Shown here piece after piece: positions 33,032 through 41,634 of a stretch of 64,000 nt of DNA. The stretch's first letter is position 1. Every line of letters starts with the position of its first letter. The notes beneath the pieces were generated by a model. The model saw nothing but the letters and a program-made list of their open reading frames with translations. It was not told where the DNA came from and did no database searches. The position numbers were made by a program, and so were the translations under genes. Origin of the DNA: JADJAH01 sp964615795 (GTDB lineage: Bacteria; Bacteroidota; Ignavibacteria; Tepidaquicellales; Tepidaquicellaceae). The DNA is taken from positions 1-64,000 of the forward strand of contig CAZTQR010000005.1 of the NCBI GenBank assembly GCA_964615795.1, read 5' to 3'.

Positions 33032-34015
33032 TTAGCTGTAAAAACCCGCTTTCACGCCTTCCCTCTCAAAGGCAAACCAGGTGGGATGAAGTCCGAACTT
33101 TTTCATTGAGCTGATGAACGACGCTTTGTTTCCGGGAACATAAAACAGCACGAACCCGCCTCCTCCCGCGCCTATCACCTTGCCTCCGAGCGCTCCGTTC
33201 TTTCTTGCGGACTCGTACACTTCGTCAATGAAGTCATCAGATATCTTTTTTGAGATGCCGCGCTTTAACAGCCAGTGCTCATGAAGCAGGTCGCCGAAAT
33301 CGTCGATCTTATTCTTCTCAAGTATCTTTCTTGTATAATGTCCGATCTCCTTTATCTTGTGAAGCCTGTCAATCACATTGTCATTGTTCTGCTTGGTCTT
33401 CCTGTTCTGGTCTTTGAGAATGTCACCGGCGGAGCGTTTCTTGTTCAGATAGAAGAGGAACATATTGTTTTGAAGTTCTACAAATGCGCCGTCACTTATG
33501 GCTACAGGTTCAACGTCAACGGTTCCGTCCTTGTTGAAAGTATATGCGTTGAATCCGCCGAAACATGATGCATACTGGTCCTGCTTGCCGATCGGTTCTT
33601 TAAGTACATTGATCTCGATATGGCAGGCTCTCTCTGCAAGCTCCTGAAGCGGATGATATTCTCTTTTGTAGGAATAAAGTGCATTGAGCAAAGCAACCGT
33701 GAAAGTGGAAGAAGTCCCGAGCCCGCAGTTTGAAGGTACATCTGCAATGGAAACGATCTCGACCTGCTTCTTTACACCGGCATACTTAAGGGATTCCCTG
33801 AATATAGAATGCTCTATCTGCCGGATGTCGTCAACAATTTCCGTCTTTGAATATGACAGCCGTATGGATTCCTCAAATCTTTTGTTGAGAAGTATGTGAA
33901 CATATTTGTTGATTGCCGCGGCAAGCAGGAAACCTCCGAACTTCTCATAGTATGACGGAAGATCTGTTCCGCCGCCGCCCATAGATATCCTCACGGGAGC
34001 TCTTGAAATGATCAA
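33032..34015 (-). CDS. hddA: D-glycero-alpha-D-manno-heptose 7-phosphate kinase, HddA-like
   Basis: A GHMP-family kinase (about 327 residues). Motif 1 is RAPVRISMGGGGTDLPSYY, the ATP loop is PSNCGLGTSSTFTVALLNAL, and the C-terminal motif is GGKVIGAGGGGFVLFYV. It should phosphorylate C1 of heptose 7-phosphate. I chose TTG at 34015: it has a strong GGAGGT ribosome site six bases upstream and overlaps the epimerase stop as TTGA. The ATG at 34033 is in frame, but the GGAGGT would then lie inside the coding part. The motif content and neighbours fit HddA; fucose or galactose kinases of the same family are the main alternative. Confidence 0.85.
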   Translation of the reverse strand: MIISRAPVRISMGGGGTDLPSYYEKFGGFLLAAAINKYVHILLNKRFEESIRLSYSKTEIVDDIRQIEHSIFRESLKYAGVKKQVEIVSIADVPSNCGLGTSSTFTVALLNALYSYKREYHPLQELAERACHIEINVLKEPIGKQDQYASCFGGFNAYTFNKDGTVDVEPVAISDGAFVELQNNMFLFYLNKKRSAGDILKDQNRKTKQNNDNVIDRLHKIKEIGHYTRKILEKNKIDDFGDLLHEHWLLKRGISKKISDDFIDEVYESARKNGALGGKVIGAGGGGFVLFYVPGNKASFISSMKKFGLHPTWFAFEREGVKAGFYS

Positions 34016-34998
34016 ACCGTGACCTCCTTCCATGCAAACCTGCCTCTTGCCGTGTCTTCGAGTATTGACTCAACTGATTTTCTTATCGCTTCTGCAGACG
34101 AAAATCTGTTTTCCCATCCAAGCTCTCTGATCTTCGAAGAATCAAGCCTTACCACGGGCACATCGCCCTTCCATCCTCTGCTGCCGCCGGTGTATTCATA
34201 GTTCACGCCGGCGAGGTTCATGAGATTCGTCACTTCATCTGCAATTTCAGTCACAGTGATGTGGTCGGGTGTGCTTACATTGAAATAGCTGTACCCTGAA
34301 AGATGTTTCTTCTCAATCAATCTCATAGCATCAAGCACATCCGTCACATAGATGTAGGATTTGCTCTGCGTTCCGTCGCCGAGGATCTCAAGGCGGGTCT
34401 TGTCTTCAGTGAGCTTTCTGACGAAGTCGTAACCAACTCCGTGAGTCTGATTCGGCCCGACAACATTAGCAAATCTGAAAGCCGCCGCATTGAAACCGAA
34501 CATGTGGCAGTACGAACAGATTAGAGCTTCGCACGACATCTTGCTTGCGCCGTAAGTTGATATCGGAAGCTGAGGGGAGAAATCCTCGTCTGTCACTGTT
34601 GCGCCCACATCACCGTATAGACCGCTTCCCGAAGCGTAAAGAATATTCTTCACGCCGGTCTTTCTCATTGCCTCCACAACATTGTTGGTAAGATATGTTC
34701 CCTCCCAGAAGTCAACATCCGGCTGTGTCATTGCCTTTGCTATATCGGGATTGGAAGCAAAGTGGTAAACAACATCTGACGACTCCATTGCTTCTGTCAG
34801 TTTTCCGAGGTCCTTTATGTCCTCCTTCACAAGAGTAAGCCGGCTGTCGCTGATCACATCTTCTATGTGCCACAACTTTCCGGATGACATATTGTCATAT
34901 ATCAGGATTCTGCAGTCCGGTTCTTCGCGGAGGATCCTTCTGGTAAGATGGCTTCCGATGAACCCTGCGCCTCCTGCGATCAAATATCTTATGCTCAA
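34012..34998 (-). CDS. NAD-dependent sugar epimerase/dehydratase
   Basis: A 328-residue extended short-chain dehydrogenase. The NAD loop is GGAGFIGSHLTRRI at the N-terminus, the catalytic pair is YGASK with the serine of ASGSGLYG upstream, and the C-terminal half is the nucleotide-sugar binding domain. It looks like a UDP-glucose/galactose 4-epimerase relative, but the neighbours suggest the substrate could be the nucleotide-heptose made by this cassette. It could give a 4-epimer or take part in making a deoxyheptose; the sequence does not decide. It is coupled to hddA by a TTGA overlap and starts one base from the stop of the upstream GT2 gene. Confidence 0.82.
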   Translation of the reverse strand: MSIRYLIAGGAGFIGSHLTRRILREEPDCRILIYDNMSSGKLWHIEDVISDSRLTLVKEDIKDLGKLTEAMESSDVVYHFASNPDIAKAMTQPDVDFWEGTYLTNNVVEAMRKTGVKNILYASGSGLYGDVGATVTDEDFSPQLPISTYGASKMSCEALICSYCHMFGFNAAAFRFANVVGPNQTHGVGYDFVRKLTEDKTRLEILGDGTQSKSYIYVTDVLDAMRLIEKKHLSGYSYFNVSTPDHITVTEIADEVTNLMNLAGVNYEYTGGSRGWKGDVPVVRLDSSKIRELGWENRFSSAEAIRKSVESILEDTARGRFAWKEVTV

Positions 34999-34999
34999 A

Positions 35000-35845
35000 T
35001 CAGAAATGATGTCTTTTGAAATAATACATGAACGGCTGAAGGCCCTTCCTCACAAACCCCGGCAGAAATGAGTACGCATATTGCGTGAGATTGAGCATGT
35101 ATGCCTTTGCAAAGTGCGGGTAATCGTCTTTGTATTTCTTAATGATCTGCAATACTTGCTTTGTATTTTGCCTTTGCTGAAGAAAAGATTTGTTTTGCCC
35201 TATTGCAAGATACTCGATGAAATATTCCTTCATGTTGAAGAGTTTCCCCACCTTTCCGAACCTGAGCGCAAGGTCCATATCCTCAGCATGATTTATGTCA
35301 TTGTAGCCGCCTATCCTCTCGAAAACATCCTTTCTGAACATTACGGCAGTGTGCGCGATCGGATTAGAGTAGAGTGCATAATCTCGGATCTCCTCATCGG
35401 TCTCATTCTTAAGGTATTTGAACATCTGATTGCCCTTTTCATCTACCAGTATACCGCCGCCGCCCACAAGCACGTAATCCTGATTCTCATCCAAAAACTC
35501 TACCTGAAGCTTTAGCTTGTCTTTATGGCACCACCTGTCGTCATCATCAATTCTTGCAATATACCTGCCTCTTGCGGCCTTGATCCCTATGTTCAGGTAA
35601 GTGGCAATACCCTTGTTGCGAATTCTTGCGATCCTGTGATATCTGATCCTGCTGTCCTCTTCTTCAAGCTGTTTCATCATTTCCGCAGTCCTGTCGGTGG
35701 AGCCGTCATCCACAACTATCAGCTCCCAATCCCTGAATGACTGTTCCTGAACGCTCTTAATCGACTTCATCAACAGCTCAGCCCTGTTGTAAGTGGGCAT
35801 AACGATGCTTACAACCGGGTGGCAATCCTGCTCATTTGTGTCCAT
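35000..35845 (-). CDS. Family 2 glycosyltransferase
   Basis: A 281-residue inverting GT2 with a GT-A fold: VSIVMPTYNRAELLMKSI, VVDDGSTDRT, the metal site IDDDDRW around residue 100, and NHAEDMDLALRFGK as the later acidic motif. The C-terminal 80 residues are Lys/Tyr-rich and hydrophobic in places, typical of membrane-associated family members. It is the first gene of the heptose cassette, one base from the epimerase gene, so it probably transfers the cassette's product sugar or a neighbour sugar in the repeat unit. A 575-base gap upstream must contain the promoter. Confidence 0.88.
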   Translation of the reverse strand: MDTNEQDCHPVVSIVMPTYNRAELLMKSIKSVQEQSFRDWELIVVDDGSTDRTAEMMKQLEEEDSRIRYHRIARIRNKGIATYLNIGIKAARGRYIARIDDDDRWCHKDKLKLQVEFLDENQDYVLVGGGGILVDEKGNQMFKYLKNETDEEIRDYALYSNPIAHTAVMFRKDVFERIGGYNDINHAEDMDLALRFGKVGKLFNMKEYFIEYLAIGQNKSFLQQRQNTKQVLQIIKKYKDDYPHFAKAYMLNLTQYAYSFLPGFVRKGLQPFMYYFKRHHF

Positions 35846-36420
35846 TTACGGAAATTACCTATATGGCCTGAAAACTTAAAGCCAATACTGACAATTTGAC
35901 TTAGATCCAATCAAGAGGGTATCACAACAGGTACGATATCAAACTCGGCTCTTTATAACGTTTAGAGTTGTCCAGATCAAAGGAGCGGTTTCGGAGTTGG
36001 ATATTGGGATCACAAAGATCACCTATTAGGAGAGTTCTGGCTGGCAATTGTATTAAAGAGAAGCGGCAGTCTGAAGGAAATTAAACAAGATCAAGGATAG
36101 CAAAGCACGTCAAGGACGTTAATACCTGACTCTTGATTTACTATTCTTTCATTTCGAAATCAAAGTATTTCATTTCTATCTTATCGGAAAAGATCATTGA
36201 CCGGACTGTTTGGCTATGTATTTTCCCTTGCTTCGGGGTCAATTCATCTTCGGACTGCAAATACTGGCAACTAAGCAAACCTTCATATGCATTTAGAGAG
36301 AATTCAAAGATTCTTCATTTCGTTTCTTCGCATGGCTGAAGCACAGCTCATCCTTTAACTTACAATTTAAATAGAAGTCATCTGCCTGAACATCCATACT
36401 TCACGACTCTAGCACTCCTT
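35846..36420. other. Long intergenic region, no gene seen
   Basis: This 575-base stretch between the heptose cassette and the GH16 gene is AT-rich. I find no convincing coding sequence on either strand; the one open frame of about 68 codons (36133-36339) has no recognisable content or ribosome site. It must hold the promoter of the minus-strand heptose cassette. I see no clear hairpin and no known riboswitch. It might be the remains of a lost gene. Confidence 0.5.
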
Positions 36421-37260
36421 TCACCTTTTGGGAACCATCTGATAAACTTTCACATAATCAATCTCCATTACATATGGCTCTGAATCATCTACTTTGAAGC
36501 CATTAGCTTCCCAGTCCTTGACAGCCACATTCGCAATTATATAAAGTGGGGCAGTCGGGATACCTTTTGTATCCTCATAAACAGTATTGCCGTTCAGTTT
36601 CCATTTCATGATATTAGGTAAACACTCAAATGACCAAACCATCCACTCATTGGAAAAATCACCCGTTAGTTCCTTTCCCTCATTGTAATAGAATGGGGCA
36701 GTTTTACCTTCATATATGCCACTATAGTTTGGATAATCTATGCCCCAATGGTGATTGCATGATATTTTGTTCTCATTAATTCCAAAGTATTCAAATACGT
36801 CAATTTCCGGCAATCCGGGCCTTTGCTTTGCAACAAGCCAGAACGCAGGCCAAAATCCCTTCTTGAACGGGAATCTCGTTCTGATTTCCCATTTGCCGTA
36901 AGCTTGCGTGAAAGTTCTTGGAGTGTTGATCATCCCCGATGTGTATTCAAACTGCTTTTCACTTTCAGAATCCTTTCCATAAACTGATTCTTTCTTCGCA
37001 ATTATTTTCAGCACTCCATCCTCCGCCACAATGTTTCTGGTCTGATACCACTGCACCTCCTTGTTTGACCAAATCGTCTTATTGCCCATATCAAAGTGCG
37101 TAAGCCACCTTGTGGTATCAAAATTGTCAAAGTTATCTTCAAATGTGATCTTCCATTCATATTCAATATCTGACTCGTCGCTCAGAAATGAATTTGATAC
37201 TATCGGGAGCAACCCTGCAAAAGTCAGGATAAAGAATGCCGCAATCATTGCTCTTCTCAT
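36421..37260 (-). CDS. Family 16 glycoside hydrolase, secreted beta-glucanase type
   Basis: A secreted endo-glycanase, laminarinase/lichenase-like. The catalytic motif EIDVFE (nucleophile and acid/base Glu) is intact, and the surrounding features fit GH16: WKITFEDNFD, YTSGMINTPRTFTQAYGKWEIR and FWPAFWL. I chose ATG 37260 because it places a signal peptide (MRRAMIAAFFILTFAGLL) at the N-terminus; ATG 37347 is in frame but adds 29 unlikely residues. Neither start has a good ribosome site. The gene stands alone with long gaps on both sides, inside a polysaccharide locus. Glycanases in such loci often trim or release the polymer, as ExoK does for succinoglycan; that role is inferred. Confidence 0.88.
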   Translation of the reverse strand: MRRAMIAAFFILTFAGLLPIVSNSFLSDESDIEYEWKITFEDNFDNFDTTRWLTHFDMGNKTIWSNKEVQWYQTRNIVAEDGVLKIIAKKESVYGKDSESEKQFEYTSGMINTPRTFTQAYGKWEIRTRFPFKKGFWPAFWLVAKQRPGLPEIDVFEYFGINENKISCNHHWGIDYPNYSGIYEGKTAPFYYNEGKELTGDFSNEWMVWSFECLPNIMKWKLNGNTVYEDTKGIPTAPLYIIANVAVKDWEANGFKVDDSEPYVMEIDYVKVYQMVPKR

Positions 37261-37635
37261 GGTATTTTTTGATTCAGTTTTTGCATAAATATTTGACTTA
37301 TGTCCGGCACAAGGTGTTGATGGAATTGACACTGAACTCAATTGCATACTCTGCTGACAGTATCTGTTATCTCAAAATCAGGCCGCTCATTCTGGAATTT
37401 GCGCACATTCGAAAGTACATATCACAATGAAGTTTCTGTCAAATGTCATTTCACTCTTGCGATCGTCTGACCAGTTAGCTCAGATCAATAAGCATGCACC
37501 GGGTCTTCCCAATGCAAATGTGCTTGCTCTGTGAAGCTCATGGACATTTTCTGATAACAGACAAATTCAAATTAACTTTTTGACCTGAAAACAGAAACAT
37601 ATATGTTTGCAACTTTCGTCCGATGCTATGAGACT
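37261..37635. other. Intergenic region upstream of the GH16 gene
   Basis: About 375 bases between the methyltransferase stop and the preferred GH16 start, AT-rich. It should hold the GH16 promoter. I see no gene, and no repeat that I can support. Confidence 0.45.
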
Positions 37636-38421
37636 CTATTGGATCGACCTTGAGATGCAAACCAGTTCATCAACAAGCATACTGTCCCTTATGAACAACA
37701 ACTCGAATCCATTCTTTTCAAGGAGTTTCCTGAAATTATGCTTATCAAATCCCCAGAAGTGTTCCATTGGCCTTACCAAATGCCAGTTAGCCAAGCCTGT
37801 TCTTGCCCTCAAACTCGATGCTGACGGGGTCTTCACAGCAAATATTCCATTTGGTTTAAGATACTTTCTGACCGAGAACAAGAAGTTTTCAATTTCCGGA
37901 ATGTGTTCAATAACATGCTTCGCTGAAATGCAGTGGAAAGAGTGTTCATCAATTCGGGCTGCGTCGAGAGAGTTAGCACAAACAAATTCAACATTGTCCC
38001 TCTTAAACCTCTCCGAAAGCTCATTTGAATAATCGATACCAAGAACTTTCCAACCCCTGCTTTTTGCTTCATATAGAACATCAGCCTCACCACACCCGAA
38101 ATCAATAATGCTCTTACCCGGAGAGTACTTCTCTATGAGATTGAAAAACATTCTCAGCCGGTTCTTTCTGAAGGTTAGTATGCTTCTGATTTTTGCTATT
38201 TTCGGATTTTTATCTACCGTACTATATCTTATCTCATAATATCTATTGTAATATTCGTTTAATTCTTTAACGGTTGGCATTGGACTGCACCAATTCAGTT
38301 TGCAATCCAGACATTCAATCACGGAATAGGGTGATCCGGCACTCGAATCTAAGGGCTTTCCTTTATTTAAGAGATTCTTCGAGCTGCATGCTGGACAACT
38401 TCGATACAATTCCCCGATCAC
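37636..38421 (-). CDS. SAM-dependent methyltransferase with N-terminal zinc ribbon
   Basis: A 261-residue class I methyltransferase. The N-terminus has CPACSSKNL and CLDCKLNWC, a four-Cys zinc ribbon common in sugar- or lipid-modifying methyltransferases of polysaccharide loci. The SAM loop is IIDFGCGEADVLYEA, followed by VLGIDYS and later HVIEHIPEIENFL. The acceptor is not readable; a sugar hydroxyl in the repeat unit is the likely target. It overlaps the adjacent GT4 gene by four bases and is the last gene of the long minus-strand operon that begins at the phosphohexomutase gene. Confidence 0.85.
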   Translation of the reverse strand: MIGELYRSCPACSSKNLLNKGKPLDSSAGSPYSVIECLDCKLNWCSPMPTVKELNEYYNRYYEIRYSTVDKNPKIAKIRSILTFRKNRLRMFFNLIEKYSPGKSIIDFGCGEADVLYEAKSRGWKVLGIDYSNELSERFKRDNVEFVCANSLDAARIDEHSFHCISAKHVIEHIPEIENFLFSVRKYLKPNGIFAVKTPSASSLRARTGLANWHLVRPMEHFWGFDKHNFRKLLEKNGFELLFIRDSMLVDELVCISRSIQ

Positions 38422-39572
38422 TTTATTGTCTCCATTTTGCTTAAATAAAAATCATAATACTCTTCAGTATTCTTCTCAATATCAAATTTCTCTTTCACTG
38501 TATATATGGCATTGTTTTTGATTTCCTGAAGATTTTCTGAATTATCATAAATATAATTCAATTTATCCAAGAAATTCTTTTTATCATTTGCTTTGAATAT
38601 GAACCCTGTAATTCCGTCCTGAATGATCTCAGGTATCCCCCCTACGTCAGATGCAAGCACAATCTTTCTTTTGATCATCCCCTCAATTGTAACAAGACCA
38701 AACCCTTCCCATAAGGACGGTACACATACAAGATCGGCAATTTCAATGAACGGCTCCGCATCTTCCCGGAATCCCAAGAGCTGCACTTGATCATTTAATT
38801 GCTCACTTCTGATTTGATTCTCAATTTGCTTTCTCAAACTTCCTTCACCCAGAACAATAACCTTTGCTTTCCTTCTATTTTTCAAGAACTCCTTTGCAGA
38901 ATTAAGAAAAAACGAGTGGCCTTTCTGGCGCTCAAGCCTTCCTGAGACTAAAATTACAAAATCGTCCCCTGACAAACCATATTTCCTTCTGAGTTTCAAA
39001 ATACCTTCTTCGCTGAGCACATATTTCTCCTTTTCAATGTTAACACCATTGTAAATGACTTTGGTGATCTTGTCAAAATTCTTGCTTCTGTTAACAAGAT
39101 ATCTCCTTACGACATCCGAAATTGAGATCAAATACGATCCGGAGTATCTGACAACGGCATTGTCAATCCTATCGAAAACAGACACCTTATCAATATCAGC
39201 ACCTCCATGATGCGTTGAATAGTTATGGCATGTTGAGATGATGAGCGGCACATTTGTCTGCCTTGCTGAGATTCTTCCGTAGAAATCTGCCTTCTGAAGG
39301 TGAGTATGAACTATGTCGGGTCTAATTTCGATCAGCATCTTCTTTAATTTGCCGAATATTCTGAAGTTCACAAGGCCCTTTTCCTTTAGATCAATAATTT
39401 TAATGCCAGCTTCTTTGAATTTGCTCATGTATTCGCCTGAATCCAAAGTAATCACAAATACATCAGTATTCGCTTTTCGTTTGAGATTGAGAACAATGTC
39501 CAGCAGCAGTACCTGCGCACCGCCAAGGCTTAGATTCGAAATTATGTGAACAATTTTGAGCTTTTCACGCAT
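38418..39572 (-). CDS. Family 4 glycosyltransferase
   Basis: A 384-residue retaining GT-B enzyme. The N-terminal domain begins KIVHIISNLSLGGAQ with the glycine-rich loop and contains DIVHTHLQKADF. The C-terminal donor-binding domain has VSGRLERQKG and PSLWEGFGLVTIEGM, the EX7E-like motif of family 4. It is probably cytosolic and membrane-associated and adds one sugar of the lipid-linked repeat unit. It overlaps the methyltransferase gene by four bases and touches the next GT4 gene by one base. Donor and linkage are unknown. Confidence 0.9.
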   Translation of the reverse strand: MREKLKIVHIISNLSLGGAQVLLLDIVLNLKRKANTDVFVITLDSGEYMSKFKEAGIKIIDLKEKGLVNFRIFGKLKKMLIEIRPDIVHTHLQKADFYGRISARQTNVPLIISTCHNYSTHHGGADIDKVSVFDRIDNAVVRYSGSYLISISDVVRRYLVNRSKNFDKITKVIYNGVNIEKEKYVLSEEGILKLRRKYGLSGDDFVILVSGRLERQKGHSFFLNSAKEFLKNRRKAKVIVLGEGSLRKQIENQIRSEQLNDQVQLLGFREDAEPFIEIADLVCVPSLWEGFGLVTIEGMIKRKIVLASDVGGIPEIIQDGITGFIFKANDKKNFLDKLNYIYDNSENLQEIKNNAIYTVKEKFDIEKNTEEYYDFYLSKMETIK

Positions 39573-40639
39573 TAGGAGATTCTGTTAATGATGTCTGCAA
39601 TTTCACTTCCTACTTTGTCCCAGCTCCTGAATGAATTTGATTTGCGATATGCTGAATCAGAGAATCTTTCGATTCGGTCTCTGTCTTCAGCCAATATGCG
39701 AATCTTTTCAGCCAATGCCCTTGGATTTGCCGGCTCCACCAAGTAGCCATTCGATCCGTCATCAACTATCTCCCTTAACGAAGGTATGTTGGATGCAACA
39801 ACAGGTAACGCATGAGACATTGCTTCTGCTGCAACCATTCCATACCCTTCCCAAAGTGAAGGAAAAACAAATAATGAAGACGATCTGTAATATTCCTGTA
39901 GCTCTACGTCACATACTCTTCCCCTGAAGAATATTATATCCGCCAGGTCCAGTTCCGATATCTTCATCATAAGACTCTTGAAATAGTCATCTGAATTTTG
40001 CGTACCCCCGATTATGTTCAGAATAAACTTCTCTTTGTCGAGATATCTGAAAGCTTCTATTAGGTGGATAAGACCCTTCCTTTTCTCAATTGTTCCAATG
40101 TAAAGCAACTTGACGATGTTATCTCCATTTGTGTCCGTCTTTCGGTTTATCGGGCTGAAAATGGCATCCAGTCCAGGTGGAACTACCGGGATATTGTAGC
40201 TCTTCAAGAGTGAATGTTCTTGCAGGTCATTTTTCGTTGCATTGCTGACAGTCATAACAAAGTCTGAATGTCTGATGAAAAACTCTTCAAACTTCGCTCT
40301 GAAAAACTCAGGATTCTCATTCCTTACCAAATGATGTACAATCATGAAGTAATAATGCTTCTTAAAGATTCTGTTCAAAATCATTGGGATCATGAAATGC
40401 AGGAATGCCGTATTACTCAATACAATGATTGATTTCCTTTTTACTTTGCAGCTGACAAATAATCCGTGCATGATCTTGAAGAGCTTGTTTCGGTTTCCAA
40501 GCTTCGAAAACTTTCCGTTTCCTGCCAGATAAACGCCCTCTCTTCTTTCCTTTACATAGTTGTAAACAATGTTATGATACTTTATTCCCCCGGTAGGTGC
40601 TTCAGGAAATTCAGGCAAATAGAAATAGATCCTCCTCAT
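39572..40639 (-). CDS. Family 4 glycosyltransferase
   Basis: A 355-residue GT-B enzyme that differs from its neighbour at the N-terminus (RIYFYLPEFPEAPTGGIKYH). The donor-binding half carries YIGTIEKRKGLIHLIEAF and FPSLWEGYGMVAAEAMSHA with the two Glu residues of family 4. The stop and start of adjacent genes overlap by one base on one side and four on the other. A role in building the repeat unit is likely; the sugar is unknown. Confidence 0.9.
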   Translation of the reverse strand: MRRIYFYLPEFPEAPTGGIKYHNIVYNYVKERREGVYLAGNGKFSKLGNRNKLFKIMHGLFVSCKVKRKSIIVLSNTAFLHFMIPMILNRIFKKHYYFMIVHHLVRNENPEFFRAKFEEFFIRHSDFVMTVSNATKNDLQEHSLLKSYNIPVVPPGLDAIFSPINRKTDTNGDNIVKLLYIGTIEKRKGLIHLIEAFRYLDKEKFILNIIGGTQNSDDYFKSLMMKISELDLADIIFFRGRVCDVELQEYYRSSSLFVFPSLWEGYGMVAAEAMSHALPVVASNIPSLREIVDDGSNGYLVEPANPRALAEKIRILAEDRDRIERFSDSAYRKSNSFRSWDKVGSEIADIINRIS

Positions 40640-41634
40640 ATCACATGGTCTGTATCAAACAATCTGCTCTTACCTGACGAATAAATCTTGAGCATCTTTT
40701 TATATTGGTTCATTTTCTTCTTTTCAACATTCTTGTATCTGTTCCTGAATCTAAGGGTCCCCATCCGCACTAGTATTCCTGCAGCATTAATAAATCTAAG
40801 CATGCTTCTTTTCAGAAATCCAAAATGCAGATACGAATAGATCATTTTGCTCCGGTTCAGGTGATAAAAGTAAACCTCTTCCCCCTTCTCACTTTTGACG
40901 CTACTGTTGCCGAAATGCCTGACTATCAAACCATACAAACAAGCAATCTTGAATCCGGCACTTTGGAGTCTGTTTTGGAAGTCGGTGTCTTCGTAATACA
41001 GGAAATATCTTTCATCGAAACCGTTAAGGGCATTGAAAGCATCCGCTCTTACCAGAAGAAAAGCTCCGGTAATCCAATCAACATAGACGAATTTATAGAT
41101 TTCGGCCTTATAGTTCCCAAAGTCATACAGCCTGTTAAGCTTTCTCGCGTTACCGATTCCTGATGCCTCAAAAAACTCCCAAATGAGGTTCGGGAATTCA
41201 TTGAAGTTGTATGCAATATTATCCTCAAAATCCATAAGCAAAGGTGAACACGCTCCCAATTCAATATTCTCTTCCATGAAAGAACATAACTTATGTATTA
41301 CGTCGTCGACAATCACAATGTCCGGATTCACAAAGATCAGATACTTGCCTTTTGCAAACTTTGCTGCGCAATTACACCCTGCACCAAAGCCGTCATTTAC
41401 ATTCCTGAAAATGAATCTGACATTTGGGAACATGGCTGGGAAATTCTCTATATCTCGAATAGTCGAGTTATTATCAGCCACTATGATCTCATAGTCAATT
41501 TGCTTTGTGAATTCAATGATTGACTTCAGGCAATCCTTCAAGTGATCCGCAGTATTGTAGTTCACTATGATGATTGTGACCTTCACATTATATCCTGAAT
41601 TCTTAGCCTCTTCAATTTCGAAATTGAGACTCAT
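40636..41634 (-). CDS. Family 2 glycosyltransferase, rhamnosyltransferase-like
   Basis: A 332-residue GT-A enzyme: VTIIIVNYNTADHLKDCL, VADNNST, FGAGCNCAAKFAKG and FVNPDIVI (the metal-site analogue of DxD), with YEDTDFQNRLQSAGFK downstream. This set of motifs is that of the WbbL rhamnosyltransferase subgroup, although the donor may differ. A stretch of about 60 basic residues at the C-terminus may bind the membrane. The gene overlaps both neighbours by four bases. Confidence 0.88.
   Translation of the reverse strand: MSLNFEIEEAKNSGYNVKVTIIIVNYNTADHLKDCLKSIIEFTKQIDYEIIVADNNSTIRDIENFPAMFPNVRFIFRNVNDGFGAGCNCAAKFAKGKYLIFVNPDIVIVDDVIHKLCSFMEENIELGACSPLLMDFEDNIAYNFNEFPNLIWEFFEASGIGNARKLNRLYDFGNYKAEIYKFVYVDWITGAFLLVRADAFNALNGFDERYFLYYEDTDFQNRLQSAGFKIACLYGLIVRHFGNSSVKSEKGEEVYFYHLNRSKMIYSYLHFGFLKRSMLRFINAAGILVRMGTLRFRNRYKNVEKKKMNQYKKMLKIYSSGKSRLFDTDHVI

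Noticed and set aside
36133..36339. A 68-codon open frame on the plus strand
   Set aside because: No ribosome site, no recognisable content, and it lies in an AT-rich gap between minus-strand operons.
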